A stretch of DNA of 21,357 bases from Thermoproteus sp. UBA157. GTDB taxonomy: Archaea; Thermoproteota; Thermoprotei; Thermoproteales; Thermoproteaceae. This document shows, piece by piece, positions 7,217 through 14,590 of this stretch. Numbering within the stretch: the stretch's first letter is position 1; each line of letters begins with the position of its first letter. The position numbers and the translations under genes are program-made. The notes under the pieces were generated by a model. That model ran no database searches and had not been told where the DNA came from. It was given only the letters and a program-made list of their open reading frames with translations. The stretch lies in contig DANS01000002.1 of NCBI GenBank assembly GCA_002497345.1, positions 3,725 to 25,081 of the forward strand, given 5' to 3'.

Positions 7217-8121
7217 GCCTCCTCGAGCGACACGACGACGACCCCCGCCGAGATCAAGGCCATTCCTGCAATAGCGGATGGCGAGGGCACTTGGCCGAAG
7301 ACGGGCACGGCCAAAAGGGTCGCGCCCACGGGCTCGCCGAGCGCCCCCACTGCCACCGTTATGGCCCTGTATCTCCCGAGCAGGTAGTTGAATATGGAAT
7401 GTCCCAACAACATGGGCACCACGGCTATCGCGGCGAAGAGCAGGTAGACCTCGGGGGAATAGCCGAGTAGCTTGGCCCTAGTTCCCAACGCGATAGCCAA
7501 GGCGAACAGCGCGGCGAAGCCGTAGGCCACAGCCGTATAGCTGAGCGTATCGGCTCTGGCTCTGACGAGCCTCCCGACGGCTAAGTACCCCGCGAAGGCG
7601 AGGGCTCCGGCGAGGGCCAACGCGGCGCCTAGCAGATTAGTGCCGCCGAGATCCGCCGCGGCGGAGAACATCAAGGCGCTTCCGGCCACGGAGGACGCGG
7701 CGCCTGCAATCGTTTTCCTCGATACCTCCTCCGAGAGCCCGTATCTGCTTATCGCCAGCATGAACAACGGATGGACGTTCACCAACGTAGTGCTGATGGC
7801 TATAGTCGTATAGAACAAGGAGCTTATCCAAGTTATGAAATGCGCCGATAGAAATGCGCCGGCTAAGACCGCGGCGGGCCACCAGCCGCCTATCCTTATC
7901 CTTCTGCCTGAGGCCTCCGCGGTCGCCACAGTTATGACCGTCGCTACGGCGAGCCTCCAGAAGGTTACCGCGACGGGGTCGGCCTCGGCGAGTCTTATCA
8001 AAATCGAGGCGCTGGATACGGCGATTATCGCGATAGGCAGCAGCAAGAGATCTCTGCGCTCATGGAGCATTTGCCGTAATGCGAAACGTCCGAGTAGCCC
8101 TTGTCGCGCGGCTCTGGGCAT
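7174..8121 (-). CDS. EamA/DMT-family transporter
   Basis: The protein is very hydrophobic with about ten membrane segments in two halves of five, as in the drug/metabolite transporter superfamily (EamA). Signs are an early R-L-A...VAVTFWRLAVATVITV stretch, a ...LVNVHPLFMLAISRYGL segment after TM4, and in the second half GHSIFNYLLGRYRAITVAVGALGEPVGATLLAVPVFGQ with its conserved Glu-Pro, followed by a final Gly-rich helix. The substrate is unknown. Start choice is uncertain: GTG 8208, ATG 8121 or ATG 8070 are in frame. TM1 begins just after the codon at 8070. I give 8121 because it is the first ATG after a TATA-like TTTAATTA (minus strand, 8160-8167), but 8070 (298 residues) fits the family length best. 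The C-terminus is encoded inside the 3' end of ppcA on the other strand. Confidence 0.82.
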   Translation of the reverse strand: MPRAARQGLLGRFALRQMLHERRDLLLLPIAIIAVSSASILIRLAEADPVAVTFWRLAVATVITVATAEASGRRIRIGGWWPAAVLAGAFLSAHFITWISSLFYTTIAISTTLVNVHPLFMLAISRYGLSEEVSRKTIAGAASSVAGSALMFSAAADLGGTNLLGAALALAGALAFAGYLAVGRLVRARADTLSYTAVAYGFAALFALAIALGTRAKLLGYSPEVYLLFAAIAVVPMLLGHSIFNYLLGRYRAITVAVGALGEPVGATLLAVPVFGQVPSPSAIAGMALISAGVVVVSLEEAQPKKPLARASANM

Positions 8122-8380
8122 ACCGGCGCGCCTATCTTTCGCAGAAAGGAACCGGCCGTAATTAAAGCCGGCTTGGCTAGAGCTCGCCAAGGTCGTATGC
8201 GACGTCACGAGATATATACGAGGCTAAGCGGTATTTATACGATGAGGAGAGTCATGCCGAGAGATCCGTGATCGATCCAGGGGTAGCCGAGAGCCCTAAT
8301 TAATTCAATGCTTAAAATTAAAGGGGGTGTATGTCGGAAGATCCCGCAATAAGTTTAAATAATCATTTATACTCAACGCC
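8122..8380. promoter_or_regulatory. Divergent intergenic region between the EamA and AzgA genes
   Basis: This 259-bp gap is the longest in the window. It holds several TATA-like boxes on both strands: 8160-8167 and 8230-8237 facing left, 8211-8219 facing either way, and 8353-8361 facing right. It also has an 8-bp direct repeat, GCCGAGAG, at 8256-8263 and 8286-8293, exactly 30 bp apart. No open reading frame in it looks like a gene. Confidence 0.5.
8353..8361 (+). promoter_or_regulatory. TATA-box promoter of the purine permease gene
   Basis: GTTTAAATA sits 20-28 bp before the ATG at 8381, the spacing for a leaderless transcript. A second AT-rich box (CATTTATAC) lies at 8364-8372 but is too close to the start to drive it. 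Confidence 0.6.
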
Positions 8381-9835
8381 ATGAGCATAGAAGGGTTCTT
8401 CCAGGTAAAAGAGCGCGGCTCCACAGTGGGAAGGGAGATAGTGGCAGGCTTAACGACTTTCCTGGCGATGGCCTACATATTATTCGTGAACCCCGCCATA
8501 TTGGCCGGAGGGTTTACGTTGGCGCTAAGCCACGCCACCGGCCTCTCCGTATCGCAGCTTGAATCCTCGCCGACTTACGGCCCCTTGATAGAGAGCGTTA
8601 GGCTAGGCTTCACAATAGCAACGGCGCTCGCCGCCGGCTTCGCCACGTTGGTCATGGCGCTTTACGCGAGGCTCCCGTTCGGCCTAGCGCCCGGCATGGG
8701 CGAGAACGCCTTCATCGGATACACGGTGATACCGGCGTTTACCACCGCTATACTCTCTAAGCAGTTGGCCCCGATATCGGAGGCACCTCTCTTGGCCATA
8801 TATCTGGCCCTTGTCTCTGTGTTCTTCAACGGGATCCTCTTCTTGATATTCTCGATAGGCGGCATAAGGGAGTTCATCATAAACTCGGTGCCGGAGTCCA
8901 TAAGGCTCGGCACCTCGATAGGCATAGGCTTGTTCATATCGCTTATAGGCATGGCGGACATGGGCTTGGTCACCGCCGGCACGGGCACTCCGATTACTAT
9001 AAACTGGCCCGCCTTCTCCACGCTCGGTTTGTACTTGGGCATAGCAAGCGCGATAATAGCGGGCGCGCTCATCGCCAAACGGATCCCCGGGGCCTTCCTC
9101 ATGGCCATAATAGCCACCACCATCGCGGGCGCCGCCCTCGGCCTCGTGAGCCCGCCGCAGTCTTGGGTTCTGACCTCGCCGTCGCTCACAACTTCGATAA
9201 TTAACGATCTGCCCCGCTCCTTCTACGCCTACTTCGCCCTTTTCGGCCTCGGCTTCCCCATAGCGTTTTCTTTGTTCTTGGTCGACTTCTTCGACGGGCT
9301 GGGCACAATAACGGGGCTCGCCACGAAGGCCGGCTTGGTCAAAGACGGCAAGATTGTGAACATAAACAGAGCCCTCATAACCGACTCGCTCGCGTCGATA
9401 GTAGCGCCGTTTTTCGGAACGTCGACGACTGTTATATATATCGAGAGCGCGACCGGGATTGAACAAGGCGGCCGCACCGGGCTGACAGCGCTGGTGGTAT
9501 CTCTGCTCTTCTTGGCGTCTGTAGCGCTTGCGCCCCTCTTTACAGTAGTCCCGGGCTTCGCCACTGGCGGAGTGTTGATGTTAGTAGGCCTCTTGTTCTT
9601 AAGCCTAGCTGGGAAACTCGCCGTGATGGACGACTACACAGAGACCATACCCGCGTTTCTCACGATAATAGGAATACCGTTCACGTTCAGCATCACCGCC
9701 GGAATAGGCCTCGGGTTTATATTCTACGTATTCATGAAGCTGGCTACCGGGCGTTTCGCCGACTTGAAGCCGGGCGTGATAGCCATAGCAGCGCTGTTTG
9801 CAATATTCTTCGGCCTATCGGCGATAGGGTATTAA
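8381..9835 (+). CDS. Purine (guanine/hypoxanthine/adenine) permease, AzgA family of NCS2
   Basis: The 484-residue integral membrane protein has about 12-14 helices. AzgA hallmarks run in order: FFQVKERGSTVGREIVAGLTT (start to 26), AMAYILFVNPAIL (29-41), PGMGENAF (104-111), VDFFDGLGT (301-309), GTSTT (346-350), ESATG (355-359) and GGRTGLTA (363-370). This subgroup, separate from the UraA/XanQ subgroup, takes up guanine, hypoxanthine or adenine with protons. The usual PGMGLNA block has Glu in place of Leu here. The gene has its own leaderless promoter and no purine gene next to it, so salvage of imported bases must use enzymes encoded elsewhere. The exact base transported cannot be told from sequence. 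Confidence 0.9.
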   Translation: MSIEGFFQVKERGSTVGREIVAGLTTFLAMAYILFVNPAILAGGFTLALSHATGLSVSQLESSPTYGPLIESVRLGFTIATALAAGFATLVMALYARLPFGLAPGMGENAFIGYTVIPAFTTAILSKQLAPISEAPLLAIYLALVSVFFNGILFLIFSIGGIREFIINSVPESIRLGTSIGIGLFISLIGMADMGLVTAGTGTPITINWPAFSTLGLYLGIASAIIAGALIAKRIPGAFLMAIIATTIAGAALGLVSPPQSWVLTSPSLTTSIINDLPRSFYAYFALFGLGFPIAFSLFLVDFFDGLGTITGLATKAGLVKDGKIVNINRALITDSLASIVAPFFGTSTTVIYIESATGIEQGGRTGLTALVVSLLFLASVALAPLFTVVPGFATGGVLMLVGLLFLSLAGKLAVMDDYTETIPAFLTIIGIPFTFSITAGIGLGFIFYVFMKLATGRFADLKPGVIAIAALFAIFFGLSAIGY

Positions 9836-9838
9836 AAA
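9829..9838 (+). promoter_or_regulatory. TATA-box promoter of the cobY-like gene
   Basis: TATTAAAAAC overlaps the stop of the permease gene and lies 22-31 bp before the GTG at 9860. It suggests that the B12 salvage cluster has its own leaderless start rather than reading through from the permease. Confidence 0.5.
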
Positions 9839-9859
9839 CGGCCTTTTTGGTGACGTGGG

Positions 9860-10738
9860 GTGGACGGCATAACTGGCATAATACTCGCAGGCGGCAAGGG
9901 CTCCCGGTTTCGCGACCCCAACAAGTGCCTCAAGCCTGTCTGCGGCGTGCCAATGATCTTAAGAGTGGCCGCCGCGTTGCAGCCCTTCGTCTCGAGGCTG
10001 GCGGTGGCCACCACGAGGGCCCATGGCCCCACCGCGTGGTTGGCCGAGCTCTGGGGGTTCGAGATCGTGTACACGGACGGCCTCGGCTACGAACACGACA
10101 TAGCTCAACTCCTCGATTATTCCCCGGCCGTGATCGCCGCTTGCGATATGCCCTTCCTAACGCCTGCCCACGTGGCGAAGCTTCTATCTAGGCCCGCGAT
10201 GACCAGCGTCGTCGGCGCGGGCGGCTACGTGGGCCTTACGTGGTTACCTAGGCGCGACACGTCGTCATGGACGGACTTGATCATGCCGGAGCTACGCGAC
10301 GTAGATGCGAGGGAGGACTGGCTAAGCCTCTCAGATTGCGATGAGCCGACATATCCCCTAATAGTGGAGTCGAAAACGCTTAAACCCCACGAGGACGTCG
10401 AGATGGACCTAGAGCTGGGTCCCAAGGTAAGGCCTCTCGTGGTGGACGCGTGGACTTGCTCCGTCTTAGACGGCCACCATAGGCTCAAGGCGTTATTGAA
10501 CCGCGGAACGCCGGCGCCGGTCGTGCCAATGGACTACTCGCGGATAGATGTCACCGACGGGAGCGGGCGCGAGATCTCGAAGCTTGAGGTAATCGCGGCG
10601 GCCTCTCTCGGCGTTAAGCTCGGCGTGAGGGCCACGCGGCACTATTACCGCGGCGTCCACGTGTCGATGCTTAGACATGTGGAGGTCGACGCGGACTACC
10701 TCGACCGCGTCAAGCCCTTGAGGTGCAATCCGCTATAG
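9860..10738 (+). CDS. cobY: Fusion: CobY-like adenosylcobinamide-phosphate guanylyltransferase + ParB/SerK-like kinase domain
   Basis: Two domains occupy 292 residues. Residues 1 to about 160 are a MobA-like nucleotidyltransferase: ILAGGKGSRF at 8-17, KCLKPVCGVP at 22-31 and ACDMPFLTP at 94-102, with D96 as a likely metal ligand. Together with the next two genes this points to CobY, which makes adenosylcobinamide-GDP from the phosphate and GTP. Residues about 164-292 are a ParB/sulfiredoxin-superfamily domain with LKPHED (174-179, E178), DGHHR (204-208), PMDY (223-226) and ATRHYY (258-263). These match the free-amino-acid kinase SerK of Thermococcus rather than DNA-binding ParB. Inference: the second half may phosphorylate L-threonine, the precursor of the B12 aminopropanol linker. 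MobA (molybdenum cofactor) is the alternative for the first half, but context argues against it. The start is a GTG. Confidence 0.78.
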   Translation: MDGITGIILAGGKGSRFRDPNKCLKPVCGVPMILRVAAALQPFVSRLAVATTRAHGPTAWLAELWGFEIVYTDGLGYEHDIAQLLDYSPAVIAACDMPFLTPAHVAKLLSRPAMTSVVGAGGYVGLTWLPRRDTSSWTDLIMPELRDVDAREDWLSLSDCDEPTYPLIVESKTLKPHEDVEMDLELGPKVRPLVVDAWTCSVLDGHHRLKALLNRGTPAPVVPMDYSRIDVTDGSGREISKLEVIAAASLGVKLGVRATRHYYRGVHVSMLRHVEVDADYLDRVKPLRCNPL

Positions 10739-10746
10739 CTTATATG
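10738..10746 (+). promoter_or_regulatory. TATA-box promoter of the adenosyltransferase gene
   Basis: GCTTATATG begins on the last base of the preceding gene and lies 20-28 bp before the ATG at 10766. The cobA and cbiZ pair can thus be transcribed separately from the cobY-like gene. Confidence 0.5.
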
Positions 10747-10765
10747 CGGAATTCCGCGACTCCTC

Positions 10766-11227
10766 ATGTTGCTGGTGTACACAGGCAACGGCAAGGGGAA
10801 GACCACGGCGGCTCTAGGCCTTCTATTGCGCGCTTGGGGGCACGACATGAGGGTGTTGGCGGCCTTCTTGATGAAAACGCCGAGGTATATGGGCGATCTA
10901 ACCGGCGAATACAAGGCGTTGAGGAGGTTGGGCGTTGATGCGCTCTATCTTGAGGATCACAAAACTCCGAGGGATCTCCTTGAGGAGGCCCTCTCCAGAG
11001 CCTCCGACTACGACTTGGTCGTGCTCGACGAGTTCAACTACGCCGTGAAGCAAGGATTCTTGAGACCGAGCGACTTCAAGCGCTTAGTAGGCCTTAGAGC
11101 AAACGTGGTCGTGACGGGCAATTATTACTTCGACGAGATGGCGCTGGCCGATTTGATCTCCGAGGTGAGATCCGTGAAGCATTACTACACGAAGGGCATT
11201 GTCGGCGTAAAGGGGCTTGACTGGTGA
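10766..11227 (+). CDS. cobA: Cob(I)alamin / corrinoid adenosyltransferase (CobA/BtuR type)
   Basis: It transfers adenosyl from ATP to the cobalt of reduced corrinoids, so that salvaged cobinamide can enter the AdoCbi pathway. The 153-residue protein opens with the P-loop YTGNGKGKTTAALGL (5-19). It has a Walker-B-like VVLDEFNYAVKQGFL (85-99) with D88 and E89, VVVTGNY (114-120), and the C-terminal KHYYTKGIVGVKGLDW that matches the family's closing KH...G...GI-E-type motif. It is shorter than enterobacterial BtuR (about 196) because N-terminal residues before the P-loop are absent and loops are compact; the core is complete. The cbiZ gene follows after 9 nt, so the two are probably one transcript. 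Confidence 0.9.
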   Translation: MLLVYTGNGKGKTTAALGLLLRAWGHDMRVLAAFLMKTPRYMGDLTGEYKALRRLGVDALYLEDHKTPRDLLEEALSRASDYDLVVLDEFNYAVKQGFLRPSDFKRLVGLRANVVVTGNYYFDEMALADLISEVRSVKHYYTKGIVGVKGLDW

Positions 11228-11236
11228 CGCCGTTAT

Positions 11237-11809
11237 ATGTCGTTGCTAGTCCTCGACCTCGAGTCGGAGATGCTGGCTCTCGGCAACGTGGTGATCGGCG
11301 GCGATTTCGCGAATATCAGATACGCGGTCTTCAAGCAAGTGGATAGATACATAGAGGACTTCGAGTCCTATGCTCTGATGCTCCTTGAGGGGCTCGGGCT
11401 TTTGGGCAAGGCGGCTGTCTTCTTCACGGCCGTAGACGTGTTCTCAATTAGGCACGCCTCGGGAAGGCTCGCGGACGTCTACGCGACTATCGGGCTTTCA
11501 AACCCTGCGTGTATCGGAGTTGGGATACCCTCAAGCGGCCACACGGTGAACATATTAGTCGTATCCAAGAGGCCCTTGTCGAGAAGAGGCCTTATAGATC
11601 TCTACAGGACCGTTGCGGAGGCCAAAGCCGCTGTGCTCACCGCCGAGGGCATCTGCGACGGGAAGCCGGCATTGGGCACCACCTCGGACGCCATATTAGT
11701 CGCCGCTCTGCCCGGCGATGAGAACTACGCAGGCGCGGCCACGGAATTGGGCATAGAAGTTTCATACTTAATTTATAATTTACTCAAACAACGAATAAAT
11801 AAATTTTAA
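11237..11809 (+). CDS. cbiZ: Adenosylcobinamide amidohydrolase
   Basis: CbiZ removes the aminopropanol arm from adenosylcobinamide to give adenosylcobyric acid, the archaeal way to salvage incomplete corrinoids. The 190-residue protein has the family signature LGTTSDAILVAA (146-157; usually G-T-T-T-D-A), a YAGAATELG helix start (164-172) and the earlier FTAVDVFSIRH region (63-73). The N-terminus is shorter than in many family members. It is the third gene of the B12 cluster, 9 nt after cobA. The last 15 or so codons run into a very AT-rich segment, which gives the C-terminus its Ile, Asn, Lys and Tyr bias. No B12 riboswitch is seen. Confidence 0.9.
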   Translation: MSLLVLDLESEMLALGNVVIGGDFANIRYAVFKQVDRYIEDFESYALMLLEGLGLLGKAAVFFTAVDVFSIRHASGRLADVYATIGLSNPACIGVGIPSSGHTVNILVVSKRPLSRRGLIDLYRTVAEAKAAVLTAEGICDGKPALGTTSDAILVAALPGDENYAGAATELGIEVSYLIYNLLKQRINKF

Positions 11810-11896
11810 AAATATTATTTTATATAATTATAATATATTATTTTAATGAAAGTAATTACAGACCAATTTTTAAAAACGGAAATCGAAATGGGTTGC
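11762..11896. other. AT-rich island spanning the cbiZ 3' end and the promoter of the SQR-like gene
   Basis: About 130 bp, mostly A and T, contrast sharply with the G+C-rich surroundings. It covers the last codons of cbiZ and the whole gap before the flavoprotein gene, with several overlapping TATA-like strings. The box nearest the proposed start is AATTTTTAAAAAC at 11865-11877, centred about 26 bp before the ATG at 11897. Confidence 0.6.
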
Positions 11897-13069
11897 ATGA
11901 AGAAGGTGGTAATAATCGGAGGAGGAATAGCCGGCATGGCCGTAGCCAAGACGCTGGTAGACGCCAAGATCAACGCCGAGATAACGGTGATAACTCAGAA
12001 CCCCCACTACATCTCGGGGCCAAGCAGACCTCTGGCGTTGACAAACGAGCAGTCCTTGGATAGAATAGTAAGAGGGTACGAGGAGGTCATGAGGAAAGGC
12101 GTGAGGATCATCACGGGGACCGTGTACTCGGTGGATCCGGACAACAGGAAGGTCAAATATGTCGGCGGCCACATTTCCAGCGGGGGTACAAGCGAGTTGG
12201 CCTACGACTATCTGTTGTTGGCGCCGGGCGTGGCTCTCGACGGCTCTGGGATAATGGGCTACGACAAGTTCAGACATAACGTGCTTAACGTCTACGATCC
12301 CGGCCGCGTGCATTTGCTGAAGAGCAAGGTCTGGAGCGCCGAAAGAGGGACAGTGGTAGTCTACGCGCCTAAAGCCCCTTACAGATGTGCGCCGGCTCCC
12401 ACCGAGACCGCCTTGTTGATAGACACGGTCCTGCGCCACAGAGGAGTACGCAATAGGTTCAAGATAGTTCACATAGACGCGAACGACAAGACCCAACCGC
12501 CCGTCATAGCCGATGTGGTCTCTCAGATCTACGCCAAGCAGGGGATAGAGCTGGTGGTTAACCAAGAGATAGTGGAAATAGGCGAGAACGAAGTAGTCAC
12601 CAAGTCCGGCGAGAGGTACAGATACGATATATTGGCCCTATTGGAGCCAAACCGAGCACCCAAATTCATCGAGGAAGCCGGCTTGGGCAAGACGTGGATC
12701 GACGTGCGGAGCCCGCAAGATCTCAGGCATCCCAAATATGACGATGTGTTGGCCGCGGGCGACGCCGCCGGCCTTCCATTCCCCAAGAACCAAGAGATCG
12801 CGTTCGAGAGCGCTCTGTTTGCCGCGAATAAGATACTCGAGATGGAGGGCTCCTCCTATAGAGCCTCGGTGCAGTACGCATTCGTGGGCTGGGCCTACGT
12901 GGGCAACCCGGAGGGAAGGCTGGAGAGCCTATCGGTGAGGTTCGGCCTCGACTTCACCAGCCAGCCGCCTAAGCCTAGCAAGGACCCAGAGCCCAAACGA
13001 GATTACACGTTGGCGAAGGACAATTGGGAACAGAACTATTTGGCAACTCTATTCGGCTATAAGCCCTAG
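11897..13069 (+). CDS. FAD-dependent oxidoreductase, sulfide:quinone oxidoreductase / flavocytochrome c sulfide dehydrogenase-like
   Basis: From the ATG at 11897 the protein has 390 residues. It begins at once with the FAD-binding KKVVIIGGGIAGM (2-14) and has an acidic strand end, a DYLLLAPG block near residue 105-111 and the second FAD motif VLAAGDAAG near 284-292. The segment PYRCAPAPTETAL around C164 matches the Cys-bearing segment of SQR and flavocytochrome c sulfide dehydrogenases. Those enzymes need a second redox Cys near the C-terminus; here C164 is the only Cys in the protein. It probably sits at the membrane and feeds electrons to quinone, with a substrate that is open. In-frame starts at 11846 and 11888 exist. 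I chose 11897 for TATA spacing and because the fold starts there. The stop overlaps the convergent UPF0045 gene by 4 nt. Confidence 0.8.
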   Translation: MKKVVIIGGGIAGMAVAKTLVDAKINAEITVITQNPHYISGPSRPLALTNEQSLDRIVRGYEEVMRKGVRIITGTVYSVDPDNRKVKYVGGHISSGGTSELAYDYLLLAPGVALDGSGIMGYDKFRHNVLNVYDPGRVHLLKSKVWSAERGTVVVYAPKAPYRCAPAPTETALLIDTVLRHRGVRNRFKIVHIDANDKTQPPVIADVVSQIYAKQGIELVVNQEIVEIGENEVVTKSGERYRYDILALLEPNRAPKFIEEAGLGKTWIDVRSPQDLRHPKYDDVLAAGDAAGLPFPKNQEIAFESALFAANKILEMEGSSYRASVQYAFVGWAYVGNPEGRLESLSVRFGLDFTSQPPKPSKDPEPKRDYTLAKDNWEQNYLATLFGYKP

Positions 13070-13365
13070 CTTTCGACCTTAGAGATTTTTCCCTCTATGG
13101 TCAATTCCTCGTCCATACGCCTATCTATCTTTATTATGAAGTCAACCCGCTTGACGCCCATGGCAGTTAGCCTTTCCTCAATCTTCTTGAGTATCTCGGC
13201 CAACTTGTTATAGTCGTCGAGCTCTATATCCGTGAAGCCGGCGCCCGTCCTGTACTTCACGCCCAGCTCTCTTAGGGCCTCAGTAGCCGCCCTGACGTAC
13301 GACGATAGATGCGTAGACCCCGTACCCAAGGGCGTCACTGAGAGGCTAACCACCATCTTGGCCAT
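13066..13365 (-). CDS. UPF0045 / MTH1187-family thiamine-binding-like protein
   Basis: The 99-residue protein matches the MTH1187/YkoF-like family (UPF0045): VVSLSVTPLG-GSTHLSSYV near residues 5-24, a helix, then YRTGAGFTDIELD near 38-50, a KKIEERL helix and VDFIIKIDRR near 74-83. Members are ferredoxin-like folds that form tetramers, and several bind thiamine or hydroxymethylpyrimidine. No thiamine gene is next to it, so the ligand is unproven. It starts on an ATG that shares a compact back-to-back promoter with the DUF2258-like gene. Confidence 0.85.
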   Translation of the reverse strand: MAKMVVSLSVTPLGTGSTHLSSYVRAATEALRELGVKYRTGAGFTDIELDDYNKLAEILKKIEERLTAMGVKRVDFIIKIDRRMDEELTIEGKISKVES

Positions 13366-13381
13366 ATATCAGATAGGGCAT

Positions 13382-13399
13382 CTTAATAAAGATATATTA
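13382..13399. promoter_or_regulatory. Back-to-back TATA boxes of a divergent promoter
   Basis: In a 50-bp gap, TTTATTAA read on the minus strand (13383-13390) lies 18-25 bp from the start at 13365, and GATATATTA read on the plus strand (13391-13399) lies 17-25 bp from the start at 13416. The two boxes abut, so binding of TBP to one may hinder the other. Confidence 0.5.
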
Positions 13400-13415
13400 G
13401 GAAGTAGATATCTAC

Positions 13416-13871
13416 ATGAGCTGGAAACCCATCGAGAACGTGGAAAGGGATATAGAAAAAGCGGAGGAGCAATCGGCACTTTACGGAGGAATACTAGTCA
13501 AGGGCGGAAACGTGGTCGAGATAAGGACCGGCGTTATTATAGCGGCCAGATACGCTGATAAGCTCAGGAGAGCCGCCTTCGCGGCGTTTAGAAACGTATT
13601 GAAACAGGAGGAGATATTGAGAGCGGTCGCTGAGCTCAACAAATCCCTCTACGATAAGCTCATAGAGATGGGCGTCGGGAAGTTGGACATAATTAGAATA
13701 ACAGTAGAGGCGAGGGTCCAAGACGGCAAGTTGATCTTCGGGGAGCCGCTCATAGAGCGCTTCGTGCCGGCTGAGAGGGTAGCGGACGTGGAGGCCAAGC
13801 TCAACGAGTGCAGAAGTAAGCTACAGGAGCTCGGCCAGAGGATAGAAAACCTCCTTAAGGAAATTCAGTGA
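13416..13871 (+). CDS. Conserved archaeal protein, DUF2258-like
   Basis: The protein has 151 residues. The first 115 look alpha/beta: VEIRTGVIIAARYADKLRRAAFAAFRN (34-60), an AELNKSLYDKLIEMG helix and LDIIRITVEARVQDGKLIFGE strands. The segment of T-G-x-x-I-A-A-x-Y-A-D-K-x-R-R is how I remember DUF2258 proteins of crenarchaea; I hold this with moderate confidence. Residues about 118-151 form a coiled coil (VEAKLNECRSKLQELGQRIENLLKEI). The function is unknown. It shares a divergent promoter with the UPF0045 gene, and its end overlaps the end of trpC by 7 nt. Confidence 0.65.
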   Translation: MSWKPIENVERDIEKAEEQSALYGGILVKGGNVVEIRTGVIIAARYADKLRRAAFAAFRNVLKQEEILRAVAELNKSLYDKLIEMGVGKLDIIRITVEARVQDGKLIFGEPLIERFVPAERVADVEAKLNECRSKLQELGQRIENLLKEIQ

Positions 13872-14590
13872 CAATTTTTGGCCGCCTCTCTGAATTCCCT
13901 CGCCAAGCTCGGATCTCTCATCAATGCAGTTCCCACCAACACGCCTCTGGCCCCCCTTCTACACGCCGCAATAATTTGTTCGGGCCTACTCACACCGCTC
14001 TCTATTATGAAATCGGCCTTGCCCGCGATTGCTTCGGCGATTCTCAACGCCTTTTCGAAAGAGACCTCCAGCGTGCGGAGATCGCGCGAGTTAATACCTA
14101 CCAAGTAATCTCCCGATTCGACAATTTCCACAGCGCTTTTGAGATCGCCGACCTCTATTAGAGGCATCAGCCCCATCTTTCGCGCGTACTCGGCCAACTC
14201 CAACGTCTTTTGGCCGGCGAATTCGTAAATTATGAGCACGGCGTCTGCGCCGTAGCCGAAGAATACGTCTATTTGCTCCTTATATAACACGAAATCCTTG
14301 GCCAGCACAGGTTTATACTTCTTGGCGAGCGGTATAAAGCGCAGATCTCCGAGGAACCAGAACGGCTCCGTCAAGACGGAGAAGGCCTCGACGTACTGCG
14401 ATAGATCCTCGAAGTATCTCCATGGCGGTATGTCCAACCTAATCAAACCGCTGGGCGAGCTGCGTTTGTACTCCGCTATTATGCCGAAATCCCCCAGAGC
14501 GTTTCTGAAATCGATCAAAGGCGTCTCTCTGGGAGGCGCCTTTTCTACTCTATACCTTAGAGATTCCTCTACTCTCTTCAAAAAACTCAT
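13865..14590 (-). CDS. trpC: Indole-3-glycerol phosphate synthase
   Basis: It closes the indole ring from CdRP in tryptophan synthesis. The 241-residue TIM barrel has all the expected active-site residues compared with Sulfolobus IGPS: E40 and K42 in IIAEYKRSSPSG, K98 in VLAKDF, E146 in PLIEV, N167 in VGINSRDL and E197 in IIESGVS, with the phosphate loop GVLVGTALM near 216-224. It is the last gene of trpE-trpG-trpC. Its start overlaps the end of trpG by 4 nt, so translation is probably coupled. Confidence 0.95.
   Translation of the reverse strand: MSFLKRVEESLRYRVEKAPPRETPLIDFRNALGDFGIIAEYKRSSPSGLIRLDIPPWRYFEDLSQYVEAFSVLTEPFWFLGDLRFIPLAKKYKPVLAKDFVLYKEQIDVFFGYGADAVLIIYEFAGQKTLELAEYARKMGLMPLIEVGDLKSAVEIVESGDYLVGINSRDLRTLEVSFEKALRIAEAIAGKADFIIESGVSRPEQIIAACRRGARGVLVGTALMRDPSLAREFREAAKNCH

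Noticed and set aside
9840..10760. Possible adenosylcobalamin riboswitch before the B12 genes
   Set aside because: There is almost no leader before any of the three starts and no B12-box-like sequence was seen.
11846..11896. Upstream ATG starts of the SQR-like gene (11846 and 11888)
   Set aside because: The extra residues precede the FAD-binding strand that normally opens the protein, and the TATA box would lie inside the coding region; kept only as alternatives.
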